Shown here: piece after piece, positions 9,371 to 18,025 of the stretch | Layout: every line of letters starts with the position of its first letter | Numbering within the stretch: the first letter of the stretch is position 1 | Assembly (NCBI GenBank): GCA_902801295.1 | Contig: CADCHN010000028.1 | Coordinates: forward strand, 1 to 39,840 | Reading direction: 5' to 3' | Source: Oscillospiraceae bacterium | GTDB taxonomy: Bacteria > Bacillota > Clostridia > Oscillospirales > Oscillospiraceae | Length of the DNA: 39,840 nucleotides | Translations under genes and position numbers: made by a program | Notes under the pieces: generated by a model | Database searches by the model: none | What the model saw: the letters and a program-made list of their open reading frames with translations, nothing else | Told to the model about the DNA's origin: nothing

Positions 9371-9399
9371 AATGTATCATTTCCCCGAAACAATGTCAA
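9371..9399 (-). promoter_or_regulatory. Promoter of the MBL-hydrolase/cysK operon
   Basis: Minus strand TTGACA (9394-9399), 17-nt spacer, TACATT (9371-9376), 31 nt before the GTG start. A near-consensus sigma-A promoter. Confidence 0.8.
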
Positions 9400-9408
9400 C
9401 GTCCGCCC

Positions 9409-9437
9409 TTGCCAGGCGGCGCGGCGGGTGATACAAT
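9409..9437 (+). promoter_or_regulatory. rarA promoter
   Basis: TTGCCA (9409-9414), 17-nt spacer, TACAAT (9432-9437), 33 nt before the rarA ATG. It is back to back with the MBL/cysK promoter, the two -35 boxes being 9 nt apart. Confidence 0.75.
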
Positions 9438-9470
9438 ATTATAAATACGCCTTACCTGGAGAAATGTACC

Positions 9471-10718
9471 ATGTATCAGCCTCTTGCAGACGAGATCCGC
9501 CCCCGCACACTGGACGAGGTGGTGGGTCAGCAGCATATTCTGGGCCCGAACGGTCTGCTGCGCCGCATCGCAGACAGCGGGCAGATCCCCAACATGATCT
9601 TCTACGGCCCCTCGGGCACCGGCAAAACCACCGTGGCCCGCATCCTCGCCGAGCGCACCAACCGCAGCCTGCGCAAGCTCAACGCCACCACCGCCGGCAT
9701 CGCGGACATCAAGCAGATCATCGCCGAGCTCGACACGATGCTCACGCCCGGCGGCGTGCTGCTGTATCTCGACGAGATCCAGTATTTCAACAAAAAGCAG
9801 CAGCAAAGCCTGCTGGAATTCATCGAGGACGGGCGCATCACGCTGATCGCCTCGACGACGGAAAACCCCTATTTCTGCGTGTTCAACGCGGTGCTCAGCC
9901 GCTCGACGGTGTTCGAGTTCAAGTCGCTGCGCGCAAGTGACGTGGAGATCGCCGCCCGGCGCGCGGTGGACATCCTCAACGCCCGGCGAGATGAGCCGCT
10001 GGCGCTCGAGGACGGCGTGCTGCGGCACATCGCCGCCGCCTGCGGCGGGGACGTGCGCAAGGCGATGAACGCGCTGGAGCTGCTGTTTTCCGCCGCGTCC
10101 GGCGACACGGTCACGCTCGCGGACGCGAAGGCCATCTCCCAGCGCAGCGCCATGCGCTACGACCGCGACGGGGACGAGCATTTCGACACGCTCTCGGCGC
10201 TGATGAAGTCCCTGCGCGGCTCCGATCCGGACGCGGCGCTGCACTATCTGGCGCGGCTGCTGGAGGCCGGCGACCTGATCGGCGCCTGCCGGCGCATCCT
10301 GTGCTCGGCGAGCGAGGACATCGGGCTGGCCTATCCCCAGGCGGTACCGATCGTGAAGGCCTGCGTGGATTCGGCACTGCAGCTCGGGCTGCCTGAGGCG
10401 CGGCTGCCGCTGGCCGAGGCCTGCCTGCTGCTGGCCACCGCGCCGAAGTCCAACAGCGTCGTCATGGCCATCGACCGGGCGATCGCAGACGTGCGCGCCG
10501 GCCACAGCGGCGGCTTCCCGCGCCAGCTGCAGAACGTCCACGCCGACGGCACGGGCTTCGAGCGCGAGCAGGGCTACCTCTACCCGCACGATTTCCCCGG
10601 CCATTGGGTGCGTCAGCAGTACCTCCCTGACGAAATCAAAAACGCCCGCTACTATGAGTACGGCGACAACAAGAACGAGCAGGCTGCAAAGGCCTACTGG
10701 GAGCAGATCAAGAAATAG
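9471..10718 (+). CDS. rarA: Replication-associated recombination protein RarA (AAA+ ATPase)
   Basis: A 415-residue AAA+ ATPase of the RarA/MgsA/WRNIP1 family, which acts at stalled forks and binds SSB. It shows GPSGTGKTT (Walker A, residues 46-54), LLYLDEIQ (Walker B, 97-104), ASTTENP (sensor 1), and the family-specific C-terminal tetramerisation part with SALMKSLRGSDPDAALHYLARLLEAGD and SASEDIGLAYPQA. The N-terminus is short (MYQPLADEIRP), lacking the clamp-binding extension found in many homologues. GGAGAAATGTACC precedes the ATG. DUF951 and GIY-YIG genes follow closely, probably in one transcript. Confidence 0.95.
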   Translation: MYQPLADEIRPRTLDEVVGQQHILGPNGLLRRIADSGQIPNMIFYGPSGTGKTTVARILAERTNRSLRKLNATTAGIADIKQIIAELDTMLTPGGVLLYLDEIQYFNKKQQQSLLEFIEDGRITLIASTTENPYFCVFNAVLSRSTVFEFKSLRASDVEIAARRAVDILNARRDEPLALEDGVLRHIAAACGGDVRKAMNALELLFSAASGDTVTLADAKAISQRSAMRYDRDGDEHFDTLSALMKSLRGSDPDAALHYLARLLEAGDLIGACRRILCSASEDIGLAYPQAVPIVKACVDSALQLGLPEARLPLAEACLLLATAPKSNSVVMAIDRAIADVRAGHSGGFPRQLQNVHADGTGFEREQGYLYPHDFPGHWVRQQYLPDEIKNARYYEYGDNKNEQAAKAYWEQIKK

Positions 10719-10732
10719 TAATCGGTATTGAT

Positions 10733-10915
10733 ATGGATATTCAGCTCAATGACATTTTAACCATGAAAAAGGCCCATCCCTGCGGCAGCAAAGACTGGCT
10801 GGTGCTGCGCGTCGGCGCGGATTTCAAGCTGCGCTGTCTCGGCTGCGGGCACGAGGTGATGGGCCCGCGCAGCAAGTTTGAGAAGAATATCCGGCAGGTG
10901 CGGCGCGATGGCTGA
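10733..10915 (+). CDS. DUF951 family small protein
   Basis: A 60-residue protein matching the widespread Firmicutes DUF951 pattern: IQLNDILTMKKAHPCGSKDW, then LRVGADFKLRCLGCGHEVMGPRSKFEK. The conserved C17, C35 and C38 with H16 and H40 suggest a zinc-binding or SH3-like nucleic-acid binding fold, but function is not known. It starts 14 nt after rarA and its stop overlaps the next start (ATGGCTGA), so translation is probably coupled. Confidence 0.9.
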   Translation: MDIQLNDILTMKKAHPCGSKDWLVLRVGADFKLRCLGCGHEVMGPRSKFEKNIRQVRRDG

Positions 10916-11195
10916 GGCCTTTGTTTACCTGCTGCGCTGCGCCGACGGCAGCCTCTACTGCGGCTGGACCAACGACCTGCAGCGCCGCCTGCGCGCCCAC
11001 AACGCCGGTACCGGCAGCAAATACACCCGCACGCGGCGGCCCGTCGCGCTGGTCTGGTTCGAGGCCTGTGAGAGCAGAGAAACCGCCATGAGCCGCGAAT
11101 GGCACCTCAAGCGCCTGACGCGGGAAGAGAAAATCCAACTGATAGAAGAGAGAGAAAGCCATGAAAGAGACAGTCAAACAGGCGGAGAAGCTTGA
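10908..11195 (+). CDS. GIY-YIG domain protein (YhbQ/UPF0213-like)
   Basis: A 95-residue single-domain GIY-YIG nuclease-fold protein: FVYLLRCADGSLYCGWTNDLQRRLRAH carries the two short motifs (YLL at 7-9, LYCGW at 16-20) and the catalytic-type Arg at R27, followed by KYTRTRRPVALVWFE and the SREWHLKRLTREEK helix. Free-standing members act in DNA repair or have unknown targets. The ATG at 10908 overlaps the DUF951 stop by 8 nt; upstream codons of the open frame lack a ribosome binding site. Confidence 0.9.
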   Translation: MAEAFVYLLRCADGSLYCGWTNDLQRRLRAHNAGTGSKYTRTRRPVALVWFEACESRETAMSREWHLKRLTREEKIQLIEERESHERDSQTGGEA

Positions 11196-11460
11196 GAAAA
11201 TCCTCAGCTGGCTGATGGGCGTCAGCATTGCGCTGATGGGACTGGCCTCCACGATCATGAGCGTCGCGGGACTGGCGGGCTTCGCCCTGCCGCCGGTGCT
11301 TCTGCGCGTGCTGGGCATCGTGAACCTGCTGGCGCTGCCGGTGCTCGTATACAGCACGGTGAAAAAGCTGCTGAACGCCCGCGAGGCAGCCAAACTGCCG
11401 GTGAAAACCGCCGCCGCGAACGGCGTGAAAAAGCCGAAAAAGAAAAAGAAGAAGAAATAA
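11161..11460 (+). CDS. Small membrane protein with poly-lysine tail, unknown function
   Basis: I do not recognise this 99-residue protein. Residues 1-14 are charged, two hydrophobic segments follow (about 16-40 and 44-64), and the C-terminus ends in a very basic KKPKKKKKKK run likely to sit in the cytosol and contact nucleic acid or anionic lipid. It overlaps the end of the GIY-YIG gene by 35 nt and has GAAGAGAGAGAAAG upstream, so it belongs to the rarA transcript. The terminator at 11478 closes the operon. Real-gene evidence: coding-type codon usage, RBS and overlap; no homology claim is made. Confidence 0.7.
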   Translation: MKETVKQAEKLEKILSWLMGVSIALMGLASTIMSVAGLAGFALPPVLLRVLGIVNLLALPVLVYSTVKKLLNAREAAKLPVKTAAANGVKKPKKKKKKK

Positions 11461-11477
11461 GCCTCGATGGACAGAAA

Positions 11478-11508
11478 ATCGGCCCCGGAACCTGTTTCCG
11501 GGGCCGAT
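11478..11508. terminator. Bidirectional terminator between the rarA operon and cysE
   Basis: A perfect 13-bp stem (11478-11490 with 11496-11508, arm ATCGGCCCCGGAA) with a 5-nt loop sits between two convergent genes. TCCTTTATG follows on the plus strand and TTTTCTG on the minus strand. Confidence 0.8.
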
Positions 11509-11511
11509 CCT

Positions 11512-12162
11512 TTATGCTTCGCTTGATTCCTTGTCCGCCAGCTTTTCTTCCAGCGCGGCGACGGCGGCGTGCAGAGCCTGAAGCTCGGCCGCGATGGGGT
11601 CGGTGACGTGAATCTGGTCGACGCTGCCGACATAGTCCACTTTATGGCCGTCGATGCGCACCACCTTGGCCGGCACGCCCACGGCGGTGCTGTTGGGCGG
11701 GATCTCCGACAGCACGACGGAGTTTGCCGCGATGCGGCTGTTGTCGCCCACGCGGAAGGGGCCGAGCACCTTGGCGCCGGTGCCGATGAGGACGTTGTTG
11801 CCGATGGTGGGGTGGCGCTTGCCGCCCTCCTTGCCGGTGCCGCCCAGGGTCACGCCGTGGTAGATCAGGCAGTCGTCCCCGATCTCCGCGGTCTCGCCGA
11901 TGACGATGCCCATGCCGTGGTCGATGACGAGGCGCTTGCCGATGGTCGCGCCGGGGTGGATCTCGATGCCGGTGCGGCGGCGGCTGGCCTGGGAGATCCA
12001 GCGGGCGAGCAGCTTATATCCGTGCGTATAGCACCAGTGGGCGCGGCGGTGACTGCGCATGGCCCGGATGCCCGGATAGAGCAGCAGGATCTCCGCCGTG
12101 CTGCGGGCGGCCGGGTCGCGCGCCTTGTAGGCCGCGATGAGTTCTCTTAATTCCTGAAACAC
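11512..12162 (-). CDS. cysE: Serine O-acetyltransferase
   Basis: Acetylates serine with acetyl-CoA to supply O-acetylserine to CysK. A 216-residue protein: an N-terminal helical part ([20 protein letters not shown]), then left-handed beta-helix hexapeptide repeats with [13 protein letters not shown], the catalytic segment [42 protein letters not shown] and VGVPAKVV. The C-terminus has an extra predicted coiled segment ([15 protein letters not shown]). The start is a GTG with AGGAGG 8 nt upstream. Divergent from rpsB with its own strong promoter. No cysteine T-box is visible in its leader. Confidence 0.96.
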   Translation of the reverse strand: MFQELRELIAAYKARDPAARSTAEILLLYPGIRAMRSHRRAHWCYTHGYKLLARWISQASRRRTGIEIHPGATIGKRLVIDHGMGIVIGETAEIGDDCLIYHGVTLGGTGKEGGKRHPTIGNNVLIGTGAKVLGPFRVGDNSRIAANSVVLSEIPPNSTAVGVPAKVVRIDGHKVDYVGSVDQIHVTDPIAAELQALHAAVAALEEKLADKESSEA

Positions 12163-12275
12163 GGGTTTTCCTCCTCACGCATTATTCTATGTCGGCGCGG
12201 CGGAGAAGGACATCGGCGGCTGCGGATTCCGGACCCGTCCACGGAACAGAGCGTCTTCGGATTTTTATGCGGAAA

Positions 12276-12304
12276 ATTATACCCGCAGCGTATTTTTCTG
12301 TCAA
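12276..12304 (-). promoter_or_regulatory. cysE promoter
   Basis: Minus strand TTGACA (12299-12304), 17-nt spacer, TATAAT (12276-12281): a perfect consensus promoter. About 105 nt of leader lie between it and the GTG; I see no T-box or S-box core in it. Confidence 0.85.
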
Positions 12305-12370
12305 GCGGCGCGAGAGGCATTCCCGGACAAAATTCTTTCAAAAAAGACGCGAAAAAACACAAATCAGGCC

Positions 12371-12399
12371 TTGATTTTCCATGCTTTCTCTGCTATACT
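12371..12399 (+). promoter_or_regulatory. rpsB promoter
   Basis: TTGATT (12371-12376), 17-nt spacer, TATACT (12394-12399). About 105 nt of untranslated leader follow before the rpsB ATG. Confidence 0.75.
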
Positions 12400-12416
12400 G
12401 TCAAGGCATTTCGCAC

Positions 12417-12475
12417 GGGAGCGGATTTTTTCCCCGCGTGGCCGCGCCGCGGCTGGGGAAAACGCGGAAACTCCC
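12417..12475 (+). promoter_or_regulatory. Structured rpsB leader
   Basis: Nested complementary arms fold the leader: GGGAG (12417-12421) with CTCCC (12471-12475), and TTTTCCCC (12428-12435) with GGGGAAAA (12455-12462), enclosing a very GC-rich core. It directly precedes an AT-rich run with AAAGGAG. Such leaders often let a ribosomal protein repress its own mRNA; here that is inference. Confidence 0.5.
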
Positions 12476-12510
12476 GGAGGAATAAAACAAAACAAAAAGG
12501 AGAAAAACAC

Positions 12511-13219
12511 ATGTCAGTCGTATCCATGAAGCAGCTGCTGGAAGCCGGTGTCCACTTCGGTCACCAGACCCGCCGCTGGAACCCCAAGATGGCCGAGTAC
12601 ATCTACTGCGAGCGTCCTGCAGAAAACCGTCAAGAAGCTGGAAGAAGCCTATAACTTCGTCCGCGAGCTGAGCGCCAACGGCGGCAGCATCCTCTTTGTC
12701 GGCACCAAGAAGCAGGCCACCGACGCCGTGAAGGAAGAAGCCGCCCGCGTCGGCATGTACTACGTCAACGCCCGTTGGCTGGGCGGTATGCTCACCAACT
12801 TCAAGACCATGCGCACCCGCGTCGACCGCCTGGCTCAGCTCAAGAAGATGCAGGAAGACGGCACCTTCGACATGCTGCCCAAGAAGGAAGTCATGAAGCA
12901 CATGGGCGAGATGGAGAAGCTTGAGAAGTACCTTGGCGGCGTCAAGGACATGAAGAAGCTGCCCGGCGCCCTGTTCGTCGTCGACCCCCGCAAGGAGCAC
13001 AACGCCATTGCCGAGGCCCGCAAGCTGCACATCCCCATCGTCGCCATCGTTGACACCAACTGCGATCCCGACGAGGTGGACTATGTCATTCCCGCCAACG
13101 ATGACGCCATCCGCGCCATCCGCCTGATCGCCTCCACCATGGCCAACGCCGTGCAGGAAGGCCGCCAGGGCGAGGACGCCGAGGCTGAGGAGACCGTCGA
13201 GGCTCCCGCCGAGGAGTAA
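12511..13219 (+). pseudogene. rpsB: 30S ribosomal protein S2, frameshifted
   Basis: Component of the 30S subunit that helps S1 binding. The ATG at 12511 follows AAAAAGGAGAAAAACAC and gives [20 protein letters not shown]...MAEYIYCER (35 codons, to 12615). The next expected residues (NGIYIID) are absent and homology resumes in another frame at [14 protein letters not shown], continuing intact to the acidic tail VEAPAEE at 13219. Exactly 20 nt would restore the frame and give 242 residues, a normal length. S2 is essential and usually single copy, so a consensus or assembly error is the likely cause. Otherwise the domains, including the GTKKQA and [22 protein letters not shown] segments, are normal. 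Confidence 0.95.
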
Positions 13220-13232
13220 TCCGTATACACCG

Positions 13233-13258
13233 AGGGGCGCCCACCGCGCCCCTTTTTT
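13233..13258 (+). terminator. Attenuator/terminator between rpsB and tsf
   Basis: An 8-bp stem (13233-13240 with 13246-13253, arm AGGGGCGC) with loop CCACC followed by six T residues. It lies inside the rpsB-tsf operon, so it probably reduces tsf relative to rpsB transcription. Confidence 0.75.
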
Positions 13259-13287
13259 GAAGTATTTACAATAGGAGGAAAATTACT

Positions 13288-14220
<933 letters not shown>

Positions 14221-14247
14221 TTGCCGCTGTCATTCATTGTGTTTAAA

Positions 14248-14285
14248 AAGAAGAAGTGACCATTTTGGTCACTTCTTCTTTTTTT
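14248..14285. terminator. Bidirectional terminator of tsf
   Basis: A perfect 14-bp stem (14248-14261 with 14267-14280, arm AAGAAGAAGTGACC) with loop ATTTT followed by a T-run. The stop codon of the convergent VTT gene lies inside the stem. Confidence 0.85.
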
Positions 14286-14940
14286 CCATATAGTTTTTAT
14301 AGATCAGCATGCCGGCGATGTACAGCGCGCCGCACAGCAGCGTCAGACCCGCGGCCAGCAGATAATCGCCGCGCATCACCCGATCGCCGCCAAGCACCGA
14401 GAGCAGGATGCCGGGGATGCGGCCGATGAGATTGATGACGATCCAGCTCGGCAGCGAGAGCTTCATCAGTCCCGCCGCATAGCTCAGCACGTCCTTGGGC
14501 GAGCCAGGGATCAAAAACACCAGAAAAAACGCCCATTCCGCGTGCTCCAGCTTCTGAAACAGCGCCAGCTCCTCCGGGTCCCGTCCGGAAAGAAAGCGCA
14601 CCGCCGCGCCGCCCCAGCGACGGACGATCAGCAGCACGAGCGTGCTCGCCGCCGTCGTGGCCATGAGGCAGATCACCGTGCCCCAGATCGGCCCGAAGGC
14701 GTAGCCCGCGGCCATCGAAAACGGCCCGCCCGGGATCACCGCCACGAATACCTGCAGCATGTTCAGCAGCATAAAGGCCGCCACACCCCAGGCGCCCCGG
14801 GCGCGGATCCAGGCGCGGAAGCGCTCCGGCTCCGAGAGAAAGCGCAGCAGGGGCTGCGCCAGATACCAGGCCAGCGCGATAATCACCAGCACCGCAGCCA
14901 GCGTCAGCGCCAGGCGCCATCGTTGTTGCTTCTTTGTCAT
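14269..14940 (-). CDS. TVP38/TMEM64 (VTT domain) family membrane protein
   Basis: A 223-residue integral membrane protein. The first helix is about residues 11-29; the VTT/SNARE-associated core follows with AVIPGGPFSMAAGYAFGPIWGT (around 68-89), the helix-turn-helix re-entrant part and LVFLIPGSPKDVLSYAAGLMKLSLPSWIVINLIGRIPG (about 140-177), which carries the family's conserved proline-glycine and Arg residues. The last helix is 193-212 and the tail is KKKK. Related DedA/VTT proteins are lipid scramblases or transporters; the substrate is not known. It is a single gene convergent with tsf; its stop codon is part of the shared terminator. Confidence 0.9.
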   Translation of the reverse strand: MTKKQQRWRLALTLAAVLVIIALAWYLAQPLLRFLSEPERFRAWIRARGAWGVAAFMLLNMLQVFVAVIPGGPFSMAAGYAFGPIWGTVICLMATTAASTLVLLIVRRWGGAAVRFLSGRDPEELALFQKLEHAEWAFFLVFLIPGSPKDVLSYAAGLMKLSLPSWIVINLIGRIPGILLSVLGGDRVMRGDYLLAAGLTLLCGALYIAGMLIYKNYMEKKKK

Positions 14941-15079
14941 AGCTTCGCTTCACTTTTTCACAGCATCGCCGCGTGCGACAGGCCGCGGCCTGCCAACAAG
15001 ATAAGCTCTCCCGCCGCGCTTGTCAATCGTTTTGCGGCGAAGCAGAGAAAGAATCTTTTCTTTTTTCCGTCTTCGGCAA

Positions 15080-15108
15080 TTTACAAATACAAATATTTGT
15101 ATTAAAAT
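15080..15108 (+). promoter_or_regulatory. Promoter and palindromic operator of the MarR-MFS operon
   Basis: TTTACA (15080-15085) and TAAAAT (15103-15108) are separated by 17 nt, and a perfect 18-bp palindrome AATACAAATATTTGTATT (15086-15103) fills that spacer. MarR proteins bind palindromes of this size, so bound repressor would block the promoter. Autoregulation is inferred. Confidence 0.75.
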
Positions 15109-15149
15109 GGGAAAATGAATAAAAGCTCATTCCGGGAGGAGGGGTTCTG

Positions 15150-15587
15150 ATGATCGAAAAGAGCTTTACCGAGGTTTATGACAAGTTCAAGCTGCAGTTC
15201 TATCGCAAGGTGTTCGACCTGGTGCGCGAGCGCGACGGCTCGCTGTCCGCGATGGAGGCCTTTTCCCTGGAGGTCATCGCCATGCTGGATCGACCCACCG
15301 TCGGCCAGTTTGCCGACTTTCTGAACATCTCCCAGTCCAACGCCACCTACAAGGTCAACAGTCTGATGAAAAAGGGCTATCTGGAGCGGCACAACTCCGC
15401 CACCGACCGGCGCGAATACCACCTGGTGCTGTCCGAAAAGTTTTACAACTACATGGGGCTGCTCTCCAGCTACGAGCACACCGTCATGCAGCGGCTCGAG
15501 CAGCGCCTGAGCGCGGAAGACGCGCAGAAATTCGACGAGATCCTGCGTCTCATGTCCTCGGAGCTGATGCCCGAGTGCGACAAGTAA
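15150..15587 (+). CDS. MarR-family transcriptional regulator
   Basis: A 145-residue winged-helix dimer. N-terminal dimerisation helices (residues 1-38), helix-turn-helix with TVGQFADFLNISQSNATYKVNSLMKKGYLERH (about 50-81), wing with SATDRREYHLVLSEK and C-terminal helices. The ATG at 15150 follows GGAGGAGGGG. It lies 42 nt downstream of the -10 box of a promoter whose spacer is a perfect palindrome, and 28 nt upstream of an MFS transporter gene, the classic arrangement of a repressor controlling its own operon. The ligand is unknown and is perhaps the transported solute. Confidence 0.93.
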   Translation: MIEKSFTEVYDKFKLQFYRKVFDLVRERDGSLSAMEAFSLEVIAMLDRPTVGQFADFLNISQSNATYKVNSLMKKGYLERHNSATDRREYHLVLSEKFYNYMGLLSSYEHTVMQRLEQRLSAEDAQKFDEILRLMSSELMPECDK

Positions 15588-15615
15588 GATTCGACCCAAG
15601 GAAAGGAAGATTGTC

Positions 15616-17067
15616 ATGTCCAAAACACAAAGCTCCCCCGGCGGCCTGAAGCTCAACACCCGGCGCACCGCGCTGATCGGCTTCGCTTTCTTCGGTATCC
15701 TGCTGCTGTGGCAGGTCTACGACTCCTGGTGCCCCACCTTTTTGACCGACATCTTCGCCCGCAGCATCTATGAGATGTCCTCGGCGGAGCTGAAGGCCAG
15801 CGACCCGGCCAAGATCCTGAACGTGCAGTGGATCGTCGGCATCATCATGGCCTGCGACAATCTGGCCGCGCTGATCCTGCTGCCGATCTTCGGCAACCTC
15901 TCCGACAAAACGAAGACCCCGATCGGCAAGCGCATGCCCTACATCCTCGTGGGCACCTTCGTTTCCGCCGTGGCCTTCCCCTTCATCCCGCTCTTCTTCC
16001 ACTACAACAACGTCGTCGGCATGGTCGCGATGATGGCGATCGTCCTGCTGTTCATGATGATGTACCGCAACCCGGCCGTCGCGCTGATGCCGGACATCAC
16101 GCCCAAGCCGCTGCGCGCCAAGGCCAACGGCATCATCAACATCATGGGCTACTTCGGCGGCGCCTTCGCCACCGTGCTGGGTCTTGTGTTCGTGCTGTCC
16201 AAGTACATCAACGCCCCGCTGGCCGAGCGCAACCTCTGGACCATTGAGCTGCCCTTCATCGTCGCCTCCGTGCTGATGGTGATCTCGGCGCTGGTGCTCT
16301 TTAAGACCATCCGTGAAAACGAGCTGGCTGTCGAGCTCAAGGACGAGCTGGCGCTGGGCGAAAAGCTCGCCGCGGTCGAAACCCCGATCGACGACGACAA
16401 GCCCATGTCCAGGGCCAACCGCAATATGCTGCTGGCGATCCTGGGCGCGGAATTCCTCTGGTTCATGAGCGACAACGCCCTCGGCACCTACATCGGCAAC
16501 TACGTCATCTATCATCTGCAGTCTGCCTCCAGCGCCACGATGATCCTGACGATCCTCGGCGGTCTTGCCTCCGTCGTCGGCTTTGCCATCGCCGGCGGCA
16601 TTGCGGACAAGATCGGCCGCAAGTGGACGATCTCCACCGGCCTGATGATCACCTTCGTCGGCCTCATCATCATGTGCTTCGTCGCGCCCACCGGCAAGGT
16701 CGCCGCGAACGCGAGCCACGGCGAGTTCGTCTTCCCCACGCTGCTGTACGCAGTCTGGGTGTTCAAGGGCTTCGGCATGGCGCTCGTGCACAACTGCTCC
16801 TTCCCGATGGTCGTCGAGCTCTGCTCGGCCAAGAAGATCGGCAAGTTCACCGGCTACTACTACGCGGCCAGCATGTCCGCCCAGACGGTCACGCCTGTGC
16901 TGCTGGGTCTGGTGCTGAACCTCACCCTGGCCTGGCGCGCGCTGCCGGTTTACGCCTGCATCCTGACGGCGCTCAGCTGCACCGTCTTCACCCTGCTCGT
17001 CAAGAACATCAAGGCCGGCAAGGTGGCCAACGTCACCGGCCTCGAGGCCCTCGGCGCAGACGACTGA
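15616..17067 (+). CDS. MFS transporter (SLC45/sucrose-transporter-like)
   Basis: A 483-residue inner-membrane transporter with about 12 helices. The loop GNLSDKTKTPIGKRMPYILVG (about 95-115) resembles the SLC45/GPH-type sugar transporter signature with its (G)xxSDxT...GRRxPY pattern, and AGGIADKIGRKW is the second-half copy of the MFS motif. A cytosolic loop at about 235-272 is acidic (ENELAVELKDELALGE). Substrate is probably a sugar or glycoside, by family resemblance only. AAGGAAGA precedes the ATG. It is in operon with the MarR gene and possibly with the GDPD gene that follows after 67 nt. Confidence 0.88.
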   Translation: MSKTQSSPGGLKLNTRRTALIGFAFFGILLLWQVYDSWCPTFLTDIFARSIYEMSSAELKASDPAKILNVQWIVGIIMACDNLAALILLPIFGNLSDKTKTPIGKRMPYILVGTFVSAVAFPFIPLFFHYNNVVGMVAMMAIVLLFMMMYRNPAVALMPDITPKPLRAKANGIINIMGYFGGAFATVLGLVFVLSKYINAPLAERNLWTIELPFIVASVLMVISALVLFKTIRENELAVELKDELALGEKLAAVETPIDDDKPMSRANRNMLLAILGAEFLWFMSDNALGTYIGNYVIYHLQSASSATMILTILGGLASVVGFAIAGGIADKIGRKWTISTGLMITFVGLIIMCFVAPTGKVAANASHGEFVFPTLLYAVWVFKGFGMALVHNCSFPMVVELCSAKKIGKFTGYYYAASMSAQTVTPVLLGLVLNLTLAWRALPVYACILTALSCTVFTLLVKNIKAGKVANVTGLEALGADD

Positions 17068-17134
17068 GGCGATCCGGCGTTTATAAAATCCATGTTCCGG
17101 GCATATACTTTCCTTGAAACTGAGGTGTTTTGAT

Positions 17135-17968
17135 ATGACCCAGCAAACCCGAAAAAAGCTCCGGCTGATCGCCGGCATCGGCTTCGCCGCCACAACGATC
17201 CCGCTGGCGCTGCTGGCGCCCGGCCGTGCCACCAAGCGGCAGAAGGCGCCCTTCTGGGGCATGAACTTCGCCCACCGCGGCCTGCATACCCGTGACAAGA
17301 GCATCCCCGAAAACTCCCTGCCCGCCTTTGAGCGCGCCGCGCATGAGGGCTACGGCATCGAGCTGGACGTGCAGCTGTCCAAAGACGGCCAGGTCGTCGT
17401 GTTCCACGACGACACGCTCGACCGCGTCTGCGGCGTGCACGCGCGCGTCGACGAAAAGACCTGGGCAGAGCTGCAGGAGCTGCGCCTCTGCGGCACCGAG
17501 TACGGCATCCCGCTGTTTTCCGAGGTGCTGAATACCGTACGCGGCCGCGGCCCGCTGATCGTCGAGCTGAAAAGCGGACGCCGCAACCGCGAGCTGTGCG
17601 AAAAGACCTACGCCCTGCTGCAGAATTACCGGGGCGAGGCCTGCATCGAGAGCTTCAATCCCTTTATCGTGGCCTGGTTCCGTTTCCACGCGCGCGATCT
17701 CGTGCGCGGGCAGCTCGCCTCGCCGACGAGAACGTATCTCGACTCGATGGGCCGCGGCCGGGCCTTCCTGCTCAGCCACTGCCTGCTCAACTGCTTCAGC
17801 CGCCCGCAGTTCATCGCCTACAAAATCGGCTACCGCCCGCCCACGGTGCGCCTGGCCGAACAGCTCGGCGCGATGAAGGTCGGCTGGACGAGTCACGAGC
17901 CGCGCAACGAGAAAAAGCGCGACGCCGTCATCTTCGAGTTCTACCGCCCGAAGGTGCAGTATAAATAG
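17135..17968 (+). CDS. Glycerophosphodiester phosphodiesterase
   Basis: A 277-residue enzyme that splits glycerophosphodiesters into glycerol-3-P and an alcohol. A hydrophobic N-terminal segment (about 9-27) suggests a membrane anchor or uncleaved signal. The TIM-barrel motifs are FAHRGLHT (H47-R48), ENSLPAFERAA (E60), IELDVQLSKDG (E76, D78), VVFHDDTLDR (H91) and VELKSG. The frame is open from an ATG at 17114, but GAGGTG at 17122-17127 places the start at 17135. It lies behind the MFS gene, and the hairpin at 17982 ends the transcript. Whether it serves lipid turnover or nutrient use cannot be decided. Confidence 0.92.
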   Translation: MTQQTRKKLRLIAGIGFAATTIPLALLAPGRATKRQKAPFWGMNFAHRGLHTRDKSIPENSLPAFERAAHEGYGIELDVQLSKDGQVVVFHDDTLDRVCGVHARVDEKTWAELQELRLCGTEYGIPLFSEVLNTVRGRGPLIVELKSGRRNRELCEKTYALLQNYRGEACIESFNPFIVAWFRFHARDLVRGQLASPTRTYLDSMGRGRAFLLSHCLLNCFSRPQFIAYKIGYRPPTVRLAEQLGAMKVGWTSHEPRNEKKRDAVIFEFYRPKVQYK

Positions 17969-17981
17969 TGTTTCGTGTCTG

Positions 17982-18015
17982 GAAACAGCGTCTCTTTCGG
18001 AGACGCTGTTTCTTT
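17982..18015 (+). terminator. Terminator after the GDPD gene
   Basis: A perfect 13-bp stem (17982-17994 with 18000-18012, arm GAAACAGCGTCTC) with loop TTTCG, ending TTTC TTTCC. Confidence 0.8.
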
Positions 18016-18025
18016 CCGATTTTGC

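Noticed and set aside
7658..9940. 760-codon plus-strand frame opposite cysK and the MBL gene
   Set aside because: Runs through both promoters and into rarA; composition typical of antisense shadows.
12163..12275. Cysteine T-box or S-box before cysE
   Set aside because: The conserved T-box (AGGGTGGNACCGCG-like) and S-box cores are not present in the leader.
15550..17304. 584-codon minus-strand frame opposite the MFS gene
   Set aside because: Antisense shadow; His- and Asp-rich, no motif.
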